Below, piece after piece: positions 35,442-44,903 of a stretch of DNA of 64,000 nt. The first letter of the stretch is position 1. Each line of letters opens with the position of its first letter. The DNA comes from SKZT01 sp964478625 (GTDB taxonomy: Bacteria > Desulfobacterota > Desulfobacteria > Desulfobacterales > SKZT01): contig CAYZJH010000009.1 of NCBI GenBank assembly GCA_964478625.1, positions 1 to 64,000 on the forward strand. Reading direction: 5' to 3'. Position numbers and translations under genes: made by a program. The notes below the pieces were generated by a model. It did not search any database. It was not told the DNA's origin and was given only the letters and a program-made list of their open reading frames with translations.

Positions 35442-36184
35442 TTTATCTTTTCCTTAAGCTTTTGTCTTTGGGCTTCATACTCTCGATTCATCTGGGCGAT
35501 ATAACCGTGATCGGCAAAACTGAAGTAACGATTGTCTCCGATAACAATATGTTCATGCACCATAATCCCCATGACTTTGCAGGCAAATACCAATTCTCTG
35601 GTCACAGCGATGTCTTCCTTCGAGGGCTGGGGATCGCCTGATGGATGGTTATGGACAAATATGAGGGCAGCGGCCCGGTTGAGCAGTGAAGCTGAAACCA
35701 CTTCCCTGGGATAAACAGAGCTTGCTGTCAGAGTGCCCACAAAAAGCGTTTCGGATTTAATAATCCGGTTTTTTGCATCCAGGTATAGCACCTGGAAATG
35801 TTCACGGCTTTTATCTCGAAGTCGGTGGTACAAATAATCAAAAAGTTCTTTGGAGTTTCGCACAGGATCTTTGTTAATCACCCGCTTTTCCAAATAACGT
35901 TCCGCAACCGCCTTAATCAGCTTGATACCAAACAGATTTTTGGGTCCGATACCCTTGATGGCACAGAGTTCTTCAGAATCAGCCTCCAAAACAGCCGGAA
36001 GTGTCCCGAAACGATCCATCGCCTCTTTGGCCATATCTTTACAATCCCTTCGTGGCGTCCCCAAAGTCAGCAGGAGTTCAATAACTTCATAGTCATGAAA
36101 CCCTGAAATTCCCGATTCGAGAAACCGTTCCCGAAGCCGTCGGCGATGTCCCTCACCTTTATGATTTTTTACAGTTGACCCCAT
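35438..36184 (-). CDS. radC: RadC-family JAB/MPN protein
   Basis: A 248-residue protein with an N-terminal helix-hairpin-helix region (ELCAIKGIGPKNLFGIK) and a C-terminal JAMM-type metalloprotease-like domain whose zinc motif is VHNHPSGDPQPSKED. Although named as a DNA repair protein, the biochemical role of the family is unsettled. It lies between gpsA (18 bases) and the 97-aa gene in the same operon. Confidence 0.93.
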   Translation of the reverse strand: MGSTVKNHKGEGHRRRLRERFLESGISGFHDYEVIELLLTLGTPRRDCKDMAKEAMDRFGTLPAVLEADSEELCAIKGIGPKNLFGIKLIKAVAERYLEKRVINKDPVRNSKELFDYLYHRLRDKSREHFQVLYLDAKNRIIKSETLFVGTLTASSVYPREVVSASLLNRAAALIFVHNHPSGDPQPSKEDIAVTRELVFACKVMGIMVHEHIVIGDNRYFSFADHGYIAQMNREYEAQRQKLKEKIK

Positions 36185-36202
36185 GGCTTATATTTTTAAA
36201 AT

Positions 36203-37234
36203 TCAATCATCGAGCTCATTTTTCAGATCCCGGGTCATTAAACGCCGGACTGCTGCTATGGGGGAATCATCCTCATAGAGAATACGGTATATCTCATGGC
36301 AAATGGGCATTTCAACATCGAGTTTTCGGGAAAGATTATAAACTGATTTAGCGGTTTTGACACCTTCGGCAACCATTCGCATTTCAGAGAGAATTTCTTT
36401 TGTTTTTTTGCCCTCACCGATCTTTTTGCCGACAGTATAGTTTCGGCTCAATGCGCCGGTGCAAGTCAGAAGCAAATCACCGATGCCTGAGAGTCCGGCA
36501 AAGGTATCCGGTCGAGCACCCATATGCATTCCGAGACGGCGAATTTCTGTAAGACCTCTGGTTATCAGTGCCGCTCTTGTGTTAAGCCCCAACCCAAGTC
36601 CATCGATAATTCCCGATGCAATGGCAATCACGTTTTTTACCGCACCCCCCAACTCAACACCAACCATGTCATTATTGGTATAAACCCTGAAGTAAGAGGT
36701 GGCGAAAACTCTCTGGATAAAGGTTGCCTCCTCTGGATTTTTTGAGGCTACGGATATCAATGTGGGAACCTTTTCAGCAACTTCTTTTGCAAAACTTGGG
36801 CCTGAAAGCACCGCGAAACGGTTTTCAGGAACGTGAGGAATTGTTTCTCTAAGGACCTGGGACATGGTCAAATGGGTGATATTTTCAATTCCTTTGGATG
36901 CCGAAACAACCATAGTGTTCGCTGAAACATGGCCGGAAAATCTTTCAGAAGTTTCTCTCATGACATGGGATGGCACCACCACTAGCAGAAGGTCTTTTCC
37001 GGAAACTACCTGAACCAGATCTCCGGAAGGCACAAGCCGTTGGGAAAGATTTATTCCCGGAAGAAATACTTTATTTTCATGTTCATTAAGTATTTGTTGT
37101 TCAACTTCTGATTCAAAAACCCATAGAGCAACTTGGTATCCCTTATCGGCCAGAAGATTGGCAAGTGCCGTTCCCCAACTCCCGGCTCCGACAACTCCGA
37201 TTTTAATATCCAAAATACGACCTGATTCTTTCAT
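36203..37234 (-). CDS. gpsA: Glycerol-3-phosphate dehydrogenase [NAD(P)+]
   Basis: It makes sn-glycerol-3-phosphate for phospholipids from dihydroxyacetone phosphate. The 343-residue protein has the Rossmann motif VVGAGSWGTALANLLA, VVVPSHVMRE, SGPSFAKEVAEKVPT, and the catalytic lysine in GGAVKNVIAIASGIIDGL, then GLSGIGDLLLTCTG. A lead of about ten residues precedes the usual start. Its first base overlaps the last base of gyrA. Confidence 0.96.
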   Translation of the reverse strand: MKESGRILDIKIGVVGAGSWGTALANLLADKGYQVALWVFESEVEQQILNEHENKVFLPGINLSQRLVPSGDLVQVVSGKDLLLVVVPSHVMRETSERFSGHVSANTMVVSASKGIENITHLTMSQVLRETIPHVPENRFAVLSGPSFAKEVAEKVPTLISVASKNPEEATFIQRVFATSYFRVYTNNDMVGVELGGAVKNVIAIASGIIDGLGLGLNTRAALITRGLTEIRRLGMHMGARPDTFAGLSGIGDLLLTCTGALSRNYTVGKKIGEGKKTKEILSEMRMVAEGVKTAKSVYNLSRKLDVEMPICHEIYRILYEDDSPIAAVRRLMTRDLKNELDD

Positions 37235-39663
37235 TAATCTTCTTTCTCAGCAAGTCTTGCAGCAGCCACCACTTGTTCATCAGGCTCAAGAGAAATCAGT
37301 TTGACTCCCTGAGTATTTCTGCTGATCACTGAAATATCTTTGACCGCCATCCGGATTATTTTACCTGAATTCGTGACTAGCATAATATCGTCCTCATCAT
37401 CAACCAGAAGCATCCCCACCACCTGGCCATTACGTTCACTGGTTTTGATGGTGATCACACCTTTTCCTCCACGTTTCTGGACCGGGTATTCATCGATGGA
37501 AGTCCTTTTACCAAATCCATTTTCAGTCACTGTAAAAAGGGTCTGTCCGTAACTGAGCACTTCGAGTCCAACGATGCCATCTTTTTTATCCATGCGCATT
37601 CCAAGAACCCCTTGGGCTGTCCGCCCGGTAGGACGAACATCGGACTCATGAAAACGAATCGATTTACCCATTGCCGTACACATAAACACATTGAGAGCCC
37701 CATCGGTTATCCGGGCTGAAATCAACTCATCTCCTTCGACAATATTAATAGCGATAATTCCCCCGGCCCTTGGACGTGAATAAGCCATCAGTTCCGTTTT
37801 TTTGATCAGGCCGTTTTTGGTCGCCATCAGTACATGATACCCGGGTTCAAAGGCCGGAACTGCCAAAACCGTTGCGAGCCTTTCATTTTCCTGGAAATTA
37901 AGCAAGTTAACAATAGCCTTTCCTCGGCTTTGACGTGCTGCCTGCGGAATGTCGTATACTTTTGCCCAATATACCCGGCCCTGATTGGTGAAAAACAGAA
38001 AGGTGTGATGGGTTGAGGCCACAAAAAGAAGAGATACGAAATCTTCGTCTTTGGTCCCCATTCCGGTTTTTCCTTTTCCCCCTCGTTTTTGAGCCTGGTA
38101 TAAGGTAATTGGGGTTCTTTTGATGTACCCATTGTTGGATATGGTCACCACCATATCTTCTTCGACGATCATATCTTCGATGGTAATTTCCCTGGTCTCT
38201 TCCACTATTCGGGTACGACGCGCATCTCCATAAATTTCTTCTATTTGTGTGAGTTCATCCTTGATAATATCCAGAACCAGCTTTTCTTCGGAGAGAATTT
38301 TTCTAAACCACTCGATATCTTTGATAATTTGTACATACTCCTCCAGAATCTTTTCTCTCTCCAGTCCTGTGAGTCTTTGAAGTCTCATATCCAGGATTGC
38401 CTGTGCCTGTATCTGAGTCAGTCTGAAACGTTCGATCAGCCCTGTGCGGGCATCTGCTGGAGTTTTTGATTCACGGATAAGCTGAACCACCTCGTCTAAA
38501 TTATCCAGTGCGATTTTTAAACCTTCTAAAATATGGGCACGTTCTTCAGCTTTTCGGAGGTCAAAAATGGTGCGGCGGATAATGACATCTTTGCGATGGA
38601 GTATGAAATGTTCTAAAATTTCCTTGAAATTCAATATCATGGGCCGATTATCCACTACGGCCAGAAATATGATACCGAAACTGGTTTCCATCTGGGTCTG
38701 CCTGAAAAGCTGGTTCATCACCACTTCGGCGACCTGGTCCTTTTTCAGCCCAACGGCAATTCGCATGCCTTCCCTGTCTGACTCATCTCTGACATACCGG
38801 ATTCCTTCAATCTGCCTGTTTTTGACCAGACCGGCGATTTTTTCGATAAGCTTTGCCTTATTAACCTGATAAGGCAATTCAGAAATGACAATGGTTTCCT
38901 GTTTGGTGCGCTTATCTATTTCTACTTTTGCGTTGGCCCGAACGCGAAATATTCCCCTACCCGTGCGGTAGGCCTCGTTGATTCCGTCAACTCCGTAGAT
39001 AATGCCATGTGTGGGAAAATCAGGGCCTGGAACATATTCCATGAGTTCTTCTATAGAAATTGCAGGATTATCGATCAGGGCTTTGAGTGAATTGATAACC
39101 TCGGTCAAATTGTGAGGAGGAATATTGGTGGCCATTCCCACCGCAATACCTGATGAACCGTTGATCAGAAGATCCGGAATTTTGGATGGAAGTACCGATG
39201 GCTCAGTCAGCGATTCATCATAATTGGGGATAAAATCAACCGTTTCTTTATCAAGGTCCTCCAACATTTCGTGTGCGAGACGAGTCATTCTGATTTCAGT
39301 ATAACGCATTGCGGCTGGAGGATCACCATCAATAGATCCGAAGTTTCCCTGTCCATCGACCAGGGGATACCTCATGGAAAAATCCTGCGCCATTCTGACA
39401 ATCGTATCATATACGGCACTGTCACCATGCGGATGATACTTACCAATAACATCACCGACTATTCTGGCTGATTTTTTGTAAGGTTTGTTCCAGTCGTTTT
39501 TCAGCTCCCGCATGGCAAAAAGAACACGTCGATGCACGGGTTTCAGCCCATCTCTTACGTCCGGAAGAGCCCTTCCGATAATCACGCTCATGGCGTAGTC
39601 GAGATAGGATTGTTTCATCTCTGTTTCGATACTGATCTCAGCAGCTTTATTGATCTCTATCAT
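37234..39663 (-). CDS. gyrA: DNA gyrase subunit A
   Basis: The cleavage-rejoining subunit of DNA gyrase, 809 residues. The catalytic tyrosine is in AAMRYTEIRM. The quinolone region reads HPHGDSAVYDTI, with serine and aspartate at the usual resistance positions (drug-sensitive type). The C-terminal pinwheel contains a GyrA box QKRGGKG, close to the QRRGGKG consensus, marking it as gyrase rather than topoisomerase IV. gyrB and dnaN are not in the window. It heads the gpsA-radC-pgk series. A terminator of the upstream mini-gene ends only 43 bases before its start codon. Confidence 0.97.
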   Translation of the reverse strand: MIEINKAAEISIETEMKQSYLDYAMSVIIGRALPDVRDGLKPVHRRVLFAMRELKNDWNKPYKKSARIVGDVIGKYHPHGDSAVYDTIVRMAQDFSMRYPLVDGQGNFGSIDGDPPAAMRYTEIRMTRLAHEMLEDLDKETVDFIPNYDESLTEPSVLPSKIPDLLINGSSGIAVGMATNIPPHNLTEVINSLKALIDNPAISIEELMEYVPGPDFPTHGIIYGVDGINEAYRTGRGIFRVRANAKVEIDKRTKQETIVISELPYQVNKAKLIEKIAGLVKNRQIEGIRYVRDESDREGMRIAVGLKKDQVAEVVMNQLFRQTQMETSFGIIFLAVVDNRPMILNFKEILEHFILHRKDVIIRRTIFDLRKAEERAHILEGLKIALDNLDEVVQLIRESKTPADARTGLIERFRLTQIQAQAILDMRLQRLTGLEREKILEEYVQIIKDIEWFRKILSEEKLVLDIIKDELTQIEEIYGDARRTRIVEETREITIEDMIVEEDMVVTISNNGYIKRTPITLYQAQKRGGKGKTGMGTKDEDFVSLLFVASTHHTFLFFTNQGRVYWAKVYDIPQAARQSRGKAIVNLLNFQENERLATVLAVPAFEPGYHVLMATKNGLIKKTELMAYSRPRAGGIIAINIVEGDELISARITDGALNVFMCTAMGKSIRFHESDVRPTGRTAQGVLGMRMDKKDGIVGLEVLSYGQTLFTVTENGFGKRTSIDEYPVQKRGGKGVITIKTSERNGQVVGMLLVDDEDDIMLVTNSGKIIRMAVKDISVISRNTQGVKLISLEPDEQVVAAARLAEKED

Positions 39664-39705
39664 ATCCTTTTCCGGTTTCAGGTCATGAGGTGTTGAACAT
39701 TATAG

Positions 39706-39754
39706 AAAAAAACACGACACCTTCTCTCCTCATGCGAAAGGTGAAAAGGTGCCG
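39706..39754 (-). terminator. Rho-independent terminator between mini-gene and gyrA
   Basis: On the minus strand, CGGCACCTT (39754-39746) pairs with AAGGTGTCG (39723-39715) in a 9-bp stem with one G-T pair, and seven T follow (39712-39706). It separates the 51-aa gene from gyrA. Alternative pairing within the 22-base loop (CACCTT with AAGGTG) is possible, so an attenuator is not excluded. Confidence 0.75.
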
Positions 39755-39796
39755 TAAAGAAACTTGAATGGGTATATTCGGGATGTTATAAAGACA

Positions 39797-39952
39797 TTAT
39801 TTAGAAACCAAGGCACCGGCAAACAGGATCAGAAGGCCTTCATACACAGCAACAGGTACATAACTGCCAAATATTGCATAAACAATACCGCCGCCGATAA
39901 TCGCAGGCACACCAAAAACGACCAAAGTTCCCAATTTTCTAGCTACAGTCAT
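39797..39952 (-). CDS. 51-residue two-helix membrane peptide
   Basis: A short gene with a good GGAGAAAAATTAAA leader before ATG 39952 and a terminator after it. The product begins MTVARKLGTLVVFGVP, has two hydrophobic segments (about 7-28 and 33-49) joined by a turn, GSYVPVAVYEG, and ends LVSK. Two short helices with few charges suggest an inner-membrane peptide. I do not recognise the family. A minus-strand TATAAT at 39993-39988 is well placed as its -10 box. Confidence 0.7.
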   Translation of the reverse strand: MTVARKLGTLVVFGVPAIIGGGIVYAIFGSYVPVAVYEGLLILFAGALVSK

Positions 39953-40256
39953 TTTAATTTTTCTCCTATCCGATCTAATGATTTTTAATTATAAATACCT
40001 CATCTTTTAACAAGATTGCAGGAACAAGTAAAGAAAAAAGTTGCTTGGTTCTCCGACTCATTCGGGGGACTCATTTTCAGCACAATTAGCCTTTAAATGA
40101 TCCTGACCGATTTGTCTGCAAATTTGGGTATAGCCCGGCTCCATGGAAGTTTCTGTTAAAAATGATCGCAAAAAACCTGAAGCTTTGGTAAAATAGAAAT
40201 ATTTGACTGCGCCTGTTTCAGGATCACTTTACCGAAACACTGACCGGAAAACAAAA
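39953..40256. other. Intergenic region before the TANGO2/NRDE gene
   Basis: About 300 bases without a gene apart from the divergent leader of the membrane peptide. The TANGO2-like frame is open back to 40203, but the family start is at 40257. No repeat or strong hairpin was seen. Confidence 0.4.
39988..39993 (-). promoter_or_regulatory. Candidate -10 box for the membrane peptide gene
   Basis: Perfect TATAAT on the minus strand, about 36 bases before the start codon. A -35 candidate (TCTTGT, 16 bases upstream) is weak. Confidence 0.4.
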
Positions 40257-41039
40257 ATGTGTTTAATTCTTTTTGCTTACGACCACCATCCCCGATACCA
40301 CCTCATATTTGCCGCCAATCGGGATGAATTTTACGAAAGACCGACCCGTCCTGCACAATTCTGGGATTGTTCACCCGATCTTCTGGCCGGAAAAGACCTC
40401 AAAGGAGGCGGCACCTGGATGGGTATCACCCGTTCCGGTCGCATGGCCGCCGTCACAAACTACAGAGACACAAAAAATATCATTGAAAATGCACCATCCC
40501 GAGGTCATTTGGTTCGGGATTTTTTAGAATCGGATTTATCTCCCGAAGCTTATTTGAATGGGATAAAAAATATCGGAGAATTGTATAACGGCTTTAACCT
40601 GCTTGTGGGAAATTTTGACGGCATATTTTATTATTCCAATCGACAAAACAAGGTCCTCAAGATTCCGTCGGGCATCCACGGCCTCAGCAATCACCTGATC
40701 AACACCAAATGGCCCAAGGTCGAAAAAGGCAAACAGATGCTAACCGAAATAATCCACCAGAACTCTTTTCCAGACCCTGAAACTCTTTTTTCAATCCTTC
40801 AGGATCGATCCCGGCCTCAGGACCACCAACTTCCGAACACAGGGGTTTCCCTGGAATGGGAAAGGATTCTCTCACCGCTTTTTATTACAAGCAAGACATA
40901 TGGAACCCGGTCAACCACCCTGTTGCTATGGAATAAAGACGGAAAAATCGAATTTTTAGAACGTACATTCAAACCTTCCCCGAAGGGTTTGGCCGACACT
41001 GAAACCCGAAGGTTCAGCTTTCAAAGGGTTTCCATATAA
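40257..41039 (+). CDS. TANGO2/NRDE-family protein
   Basis: A 260-residue protein with N-terminal MCLILFAYD (cysteine at position 2, exposed as an N-terminal nucleophile after methionine removal) and the signature AANRDEFYERPTRPAQFW. GLSNHLINTKWPKV follows in the middle and GTRSTTLLLW near the end. The fold resembles Ntn hydrolases, and human TANGO2 has been linked to heme or acyl-CoA handling, but enzymatic activity is not established. The start is set by the family pattern. The last 19 bases overlap the convergent cytochrome gene. Confidence 0.9.
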   Translation: MCLILFAYDHHPRYHLIFAANRDEFYERPTRPAQFWDCSPDLLAGKDLKGGGTWMGITRSGRMAAVTNYRDTKNIIENAPSRGHLVRDFLESDLSPEAYLNGIKNIGELYNGFNLLVGNFDGIFYYSNRQNKVLKIPSGIHGLSNHLINTKWPKVEKGKQMLTEIIHQNSFPDPETLFSILQDRSRPQDHQLPNTGVSLEWERILSPLFITSKTYGTRSTTLLLWNKDGKIEFLERTFKPSPKGLADTETRRFSFQRVSI

Positions 41040-41731
41040 GCAATCAATGCCTCAATTTGTTCATCTTCAAGACTGTCAAATGGAGGCATGTTTTTGTAAG
41101 GGGTTCTCAGCTGCTTTTTAAAATTTTCCCTGGTTGTCGGCCATTGACTGACCGGAAAAAAATTTTTCTGAAAAAGCCCTTTTAAACCCGGACCAATCCT
41201 GGTGTCTTCCGTTTCCGTAAAATGACAAACAGAGCAGCTTCGGTCAAAAATTTCACCACCTTTTACCACGAGTTCATTCAAAGGCTCCCCTTTTGAAATC
41301 ATTTTTTTCCCATGAACCATTTCTGCTCCGAAATAGCCGATCACCGTTACAATCCCTACACAGATAAAATAAATCAACACGTTGCCGAATGTTGCTTTTT
41401 CGGATTTTCGAGCTGAAAGCCAGGCAATGAATAAAATCACAAAAAGAGCCATTGACAAAATCAGTTTCCACCGAATCGGTAAAATCCATGCACCTGCGAA
41501 AAAGTGCTGCCAGTCGCCATAGCCCATTGCCGCGGTAGGAATAACAGAAATCAATGCCAGGCCTGAACAATGCCTTGCAGTCTGAGTCATGTTCACACTT
41601 TGAGCTATCCAAGCAAGGAATCCGAAAATGAATGTTCCCAAAACCATTCCAATGGTCAAATGAACCAAGACCGGATGAAGAGGATGATGATAGCCAAAAT
41701 CTGCTAAAATTTGATAAACCGAGTCAATCAT
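41021..41731 (-). CDS. Membrane-anchored mono-heme cytochrome c
   Basis: A 236-residue protein. The N-terminal part (about 15-145) has four membrane helices of the DUF2231 type (HPLHPVLVHLTIG at its start). The C-terminal periplasmic domain has one heme motif CSVCH, followed by IGPGLKGLF and a methionine ligand candidate in KNMPPF. It would carry electrons at the outer face of the membrane. It is the last gene of the minus-strand series running from der and lies 33 bases after the Nudix gene. Confidence 0.87.
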   Translation of the reverse strand: MIDSVYQILADFGYHHPLHPVLVHLTIGMVLGTFIFGFLAWIAQSVNMTQTARHCSGLALISVIPTAAMGYGDWQHFFAGAWILPIRWKLILSMALFVILFIAWLSARKSEKATFGNVLIYFICVGIVTVIGYFGAEMVHGKKMISKGEPLNELVVKGGEIFDRSCSVCHFTETEDTRIGPGLKGLFQKNFFPVSQWPTTRENFKKQLRTPYKNMPPFDSLEDEQIEALIAYMETL

Positions 41732-41764
41732 GCCATTGTCTTTTATTTTTTTATTTTTTAAAGA

Positions 41765-42613
41765 TTACGAATCACCGAGATAGTTATCTTTCAACATACC
41801 TGATAAAACATCAAGGGAATCTATATCTGGCATTTTGAAATTGAATACAAGGGAAACAAAAGCCATGACGATTCGAAAAGTCACCCCCCAGAGTATCTCT
41901 TTTTCTCTTTGGTTTTGAAAGATAAAGCAGGGAAAATTATCAAAATCACGGTTTAATTTTCTTTTGATTTTTAGTGGATAGGAAATACGAAACCGAACAT
42001 AGTTTTCAGGATTAAAAAACAACCGAAGCGGAATAATTACAATTTTATCGACTTCTTTGTTGGGATAAAATCGCTTCTGGCAATCCGCCCATCCGACCAT
42101 GGGGTATATTTCTTTTTTGAACATCCGAAGACGATGTGAAGGAAGTGGTCCGAGAAATTTGACTCCCAAAGGATTCAGTCTCATTTCCTCGAAACTTTCA
42201 CGAAGGCTGATGGCCATCATCAGCGAGAGCCAACGTGCTTCTTCAGGCCGGTTTTTTTTCCACATGGGCCAATATGGCCATCCTGAAAGGGGCAGTCCCG
42301 GAAAAGCCATTATTTTTGACAGGTGAAAATCGAGGCGAGGCGTAATTCCACCTCCCGGAAAACACAAATCCCCGGGTTGCGCCACTTTTTTGGATCTTTT
42401 ATTCAGCACTATGGATGGTTCCGGAGATTTTCCATTCAGAGAATAATTTCCGATCAAAAACAAAACCGATGACACAGTGGGTGAAGAATTATGGTTTTCA
42501 GGAATAAATCGCTCTTCCCGATTTTTTTTCTCCAGCACCCGGATGATCCGTTCCTTTAACACATAAGGATTTTTTAAAAGGGTCAGGGAATTTTTTTCCA
42601 GAGACAATTTCAT
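41765..42613 (-). CDS. Nudix hydrolase (CoA-pyrophosphatase-like) with split Nudix box
   Basis: The 282-residue protein resembles NudL/CoAse enzymes: LNKRSKKVAQPGDLCFPGGG matches the family's pre-Nudix sequence, and SLRESFEEMRLNP matches the catalytic RExxEE helix. In ordinary Nudix boxes these are about ten residues apart, whereas here about 40 residues (LDFHLSKIM to PEEARWLSLM) are inserted. Metal-binding glutamates in the helix are kept. CoA or a similar dinucleotide is the likely substrate, but the insertion makes this uncertain. It starts six bases after tatD. Confidence 0.75.
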   Translation of the reverse strand: MKLSLEKNSLTLLKNPYVLKERIIRVLEKKNREERFIPENHNSSPTVSSVLFLIGNYSLNGKSPEPSIVLNKRSKKVAQPGDLCFPGGGITPRLDFHLSKIMAFPGLPLSGWPYWPMWKKNRPEEARWLSLMMAISLRESFEEMRLNPLGVKFLGPLPSHRLRMFKKEIYPMVGWADCQKRFYPNKEVDKIVIIPLRLFFNPENYVRFRISYPLKIKRKLNRDFDNFPCFIFQNQREKEILWGVTFRIVMAFVSLVFNFKMPDIDSLDVLSGMLKDNYLGDS

Positions 42614-42618
42614 AGCAG

Positions 42619-43440
42619 TTATTCGAATTTAAAGTGTTGAGTCATTTCAGGATTAAAAAATTTGAATGCATTGGCCCAAGTCAAACTTCTAATATTTCTT
42701 TCGGAAAATTCCGTATTGGTCTGTCCTTTTAATAACCTGTAGAGATCATCATAAAAAGTAGTACCGGAATCCGTGTTGCACATGATTTTATCCAATTGAT
42801 CCGGATATCGTTCAACAATCTTTTCCAAATCCCTTAAAGAAGCTTTCACAGGGCTCAGTGTAACACCGGCCCAAAACCCTGCTTTCAAAACATAGCCAAT
42901 ATTTTCAGGGTTGCAATGATCAATCACGGTAATTTCCTCCAACCCCGGATAGGAATTAAAAACTCTCAACGTCTCAAAAGTGATTTCAACCTTATTGTTA
43001 CGAGGAGTATGAACTCCGATCCTGATCCCCTTCCCTTTAAGCTTGCTTGCCAAAGCCAGTTGTTTGGCAAATATGACTTTTTCCTTGGAATGTCCGGTTT
43101 CCAGCCCAATTTCACCTAACCCAAGGCAAAAAGAATTTTCCAAAAACGGCGTCAGAATGCTTTCCAAATCCTGAACCTTTATTTCAGAAGGGATATTGCG
43201 AGGGTGGATACCTGCAAGAAAATAACAGGGCAAACCTTGTTTGTTAAGTTTTTGAATTAACTCGGCCTGGGCTTTTAGATAATTCTTTAGATCCCGAACC
43301 GACTCAAGGTTTATCCCAAGGGCCCAGGACACGGCCACACACCCTTTGGCTTTTAGCCAATCAATCTGCTTTGGGTTGTCCTCCTCGATATGATCCAGGT
43401 GAACATGGCTATCGATAAAGGTCGGTTGAAAGGTATCCAT
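42619..43440 (-). CDS. TatD-family metal-dependent hydrolase
   Basis: A 273-residue TIM-barrel protein with metal ligands in FIDSHVHLDH, LGEIGLETGH (glutamate), RIGVHTPRN (histidine), VIDHCNPEN (histidine) and CNTDSGTT (aspartate). This pattern matches TatD-like deoxyribonucleases, though GEIGLE followed by TGH departs from the usual GExGLD, so it belongs to a side branch. It lies between rarA (77 bases) and the Nudix gene in one direction. Confidence 0.8.
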   Translation of the reverse strand: MDTFQPTFIDSHVHLDHIEEDNPKQIDWLKAKGCVAVSWALGINLESVRDLKNYLKAQAELIQKLNKQGLPCYFLAGIHPRNIPSEIKVQDLESILTPFLENSFCLGLGEIGLETGHSKEKVIFAKQLALASKLKGKGIRIGVHTPRNNKVEITFETLRVFNSYPGLEEITVIDHCNPENIGYVLKAGFWAGVTLSPVKASLRDLEKIVERYPDQLDKIMCNTDSGTTFYDDLYRLLKGQTNTEFSERNIRSLTWANAFKFFNPEMTQHFKFE

Positions 43441-43517
43441 TTATTATCCCTTTTTCAGATTTCAGTAAATATAATAACAATTTTACAGGCATCCGGGTAC
43501 CGAAAATATGATGCAGG

Positions 43518-44885
43518 TCACCGATGCTTTTCCTTATTTCTGATTTCCCTCCACTTATCAAGACGCTGCTTGATTATCTTTTCATATCCTCTTTCAGTCG
43601 GCCAATAAAATAGGATCTCTTTAAGCTTCTCCGGCAGATAGTGCTGGGCTGCGTACCCTCCCTCAAAGTCGTGCGCATACTTGTAGTTTTTTGCATATCC
43701 CAGATCTTTCATCAGTTTGGTCGGTGCATTTCTGATATGCATGGGAACCGGCAGCGATCCCGACTTCGAAGCAGTATCAACTGCTTTTTTAAACGCCGTA
43801 TAAATGCTGTTGCTTTTGGGAGCCACGGCTAGGTATACTGCGGCATGAGCCAAAGCAAGGTCTCCTTCGGGAGAACCCAGAAAACGGTAAGATTCCATGG
43901 CATTTATGGCCATCGTAAGTGCGTGGGGATCGGCATTTCCAATATCTTCCGATGCAAACCGAACCATTCTTCGAGCCAGATAAAAAGGATCTTCTCCAGC
44001 CCCCAGCATGCGTGCCAACCAATAAAGCGCAGCATCCGGGTCACTTCCACGAAGGCTTTTATGGAATGCAGAAATGAGATTGAAGTGCTCTTCGCCGTTT
44101 TTATCATAGACCATCGCCTTTTTACCCAGAACCGTTTCCACATCTTTCAGTGAGATTTGTCCTGCCCGCGATTGCCCTCCTTCAGACTTTTCTCTGTCAC
44201 CGATTTTTTGTATCCAAACAGATAGAGCTTCAAGATTGTTCAACCCCATACGTGCATCACCATCTGAAATAGCCGCCAGATAGGTCAGTGCTTCCGAGGC
44301 AAGATTCAAGCCAAGTTTGCCGAGTCCATTGGAACCATCATTAAGTGCGCGGGTTAAAATCTTTATGATATCGTCATCTGAAAGTCGTTTTAATACCAAG
44401 ACCCTGCACCGGGACAACAAAGGTGCAATGACCTCAAATGAAGGATTTTCAGTGGTTGCACCAATTAATGTGATCAATCCGCTTTCAACATGCTGAAGAA
44501 AAGCATCCTGCTGAGATTTGTTGAAGCGATGAATTTCATCGACAAAAAGGATGGTTTTTCTTGCATGCAGTCTCTGCTGTTTCCGGGCCTCATCGATTAC
44601 CGAGCGGATTTCCTTCACACCCGAAAGAACTGCGGAAAAATGGATAAAATAAGATTCAGTTTCACCGGCGATCATTCTTGCCAATGTTGTTTTTCCGCAT
44701 CCTGGGGGCCCCCAGAGGATCATGGAAAAAACCTGATCCTCCTCCAAGGCCCTTTGCAGCAATGTGCCTTTCCCAACCACATGCTCCTGGCCGATAAATT
44801 CATGAAGTTTTGCCGGGCGCATTCTTTCCGCTAAAGGTTTTGAGGCTTCTTCAGTCTGTTTGGCCTGATCTTGAAAAATCTCCAA
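43518..44885 (-). CDS. rarA: Replication-associated recombination protein A (AAA+ ATPase)
   Basis: RarA/MgsA acts at stalled replication forks. The 455-residue protein has MRPAKLHEFIGQEHVVG, Walker A GPPGCGKTT, Walker B LFVDEIHRFNKSQQDA, sensor 1 IGATTENPSF and the arginine-finger region LLSRCRVLVLKRL. The C-terminal tetramerisation domain ends with GGYAAQHYLPEKLK. It starts 18 bases downstream of der. Confidence 0.95.
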   Translation of the reverse strand: MEIFQDQAKQTEEASKPLAERMRPAKLHEFIGQEHVVGKGTLLQRALEEDQVFSMILWGPPGCGKTTLARMIAGETESYFIHFSAVLSGVKEIRSVIDEARKQQRLHARKTILFVDEIHRFNKSQQDAFLQHVESGLITLIGATTENPSFEVIAPLLSRCRVLVLKRLSDDDIIKILTRALNDGSNGLGKLGLNLASEALTYLAAISDGDARMGLNNLEALSVWIQKIGDREKSEGGQSRAGQISLKDVETVLGKKAMVYDKNGEEHFNLISAFHKSLRGSDPDAALYWLARMLGAGEDPFYLARRMVRFASEDIGNADPHALTMAINAMESYRFLGSPEGDLALAHAAVYLAVAPKSNSIYTAFKKAVDTASKSGSLPVPMHIRNAPTKLMKDLGYAKNYKYAHDFEGGYAAQHYLPEKLKEILFYWPTERGYEKIIKQRLDKWREIRNKEKHR

Positions 44886-44903
44886 TGATACTCCCTGCCG
44901 ATA

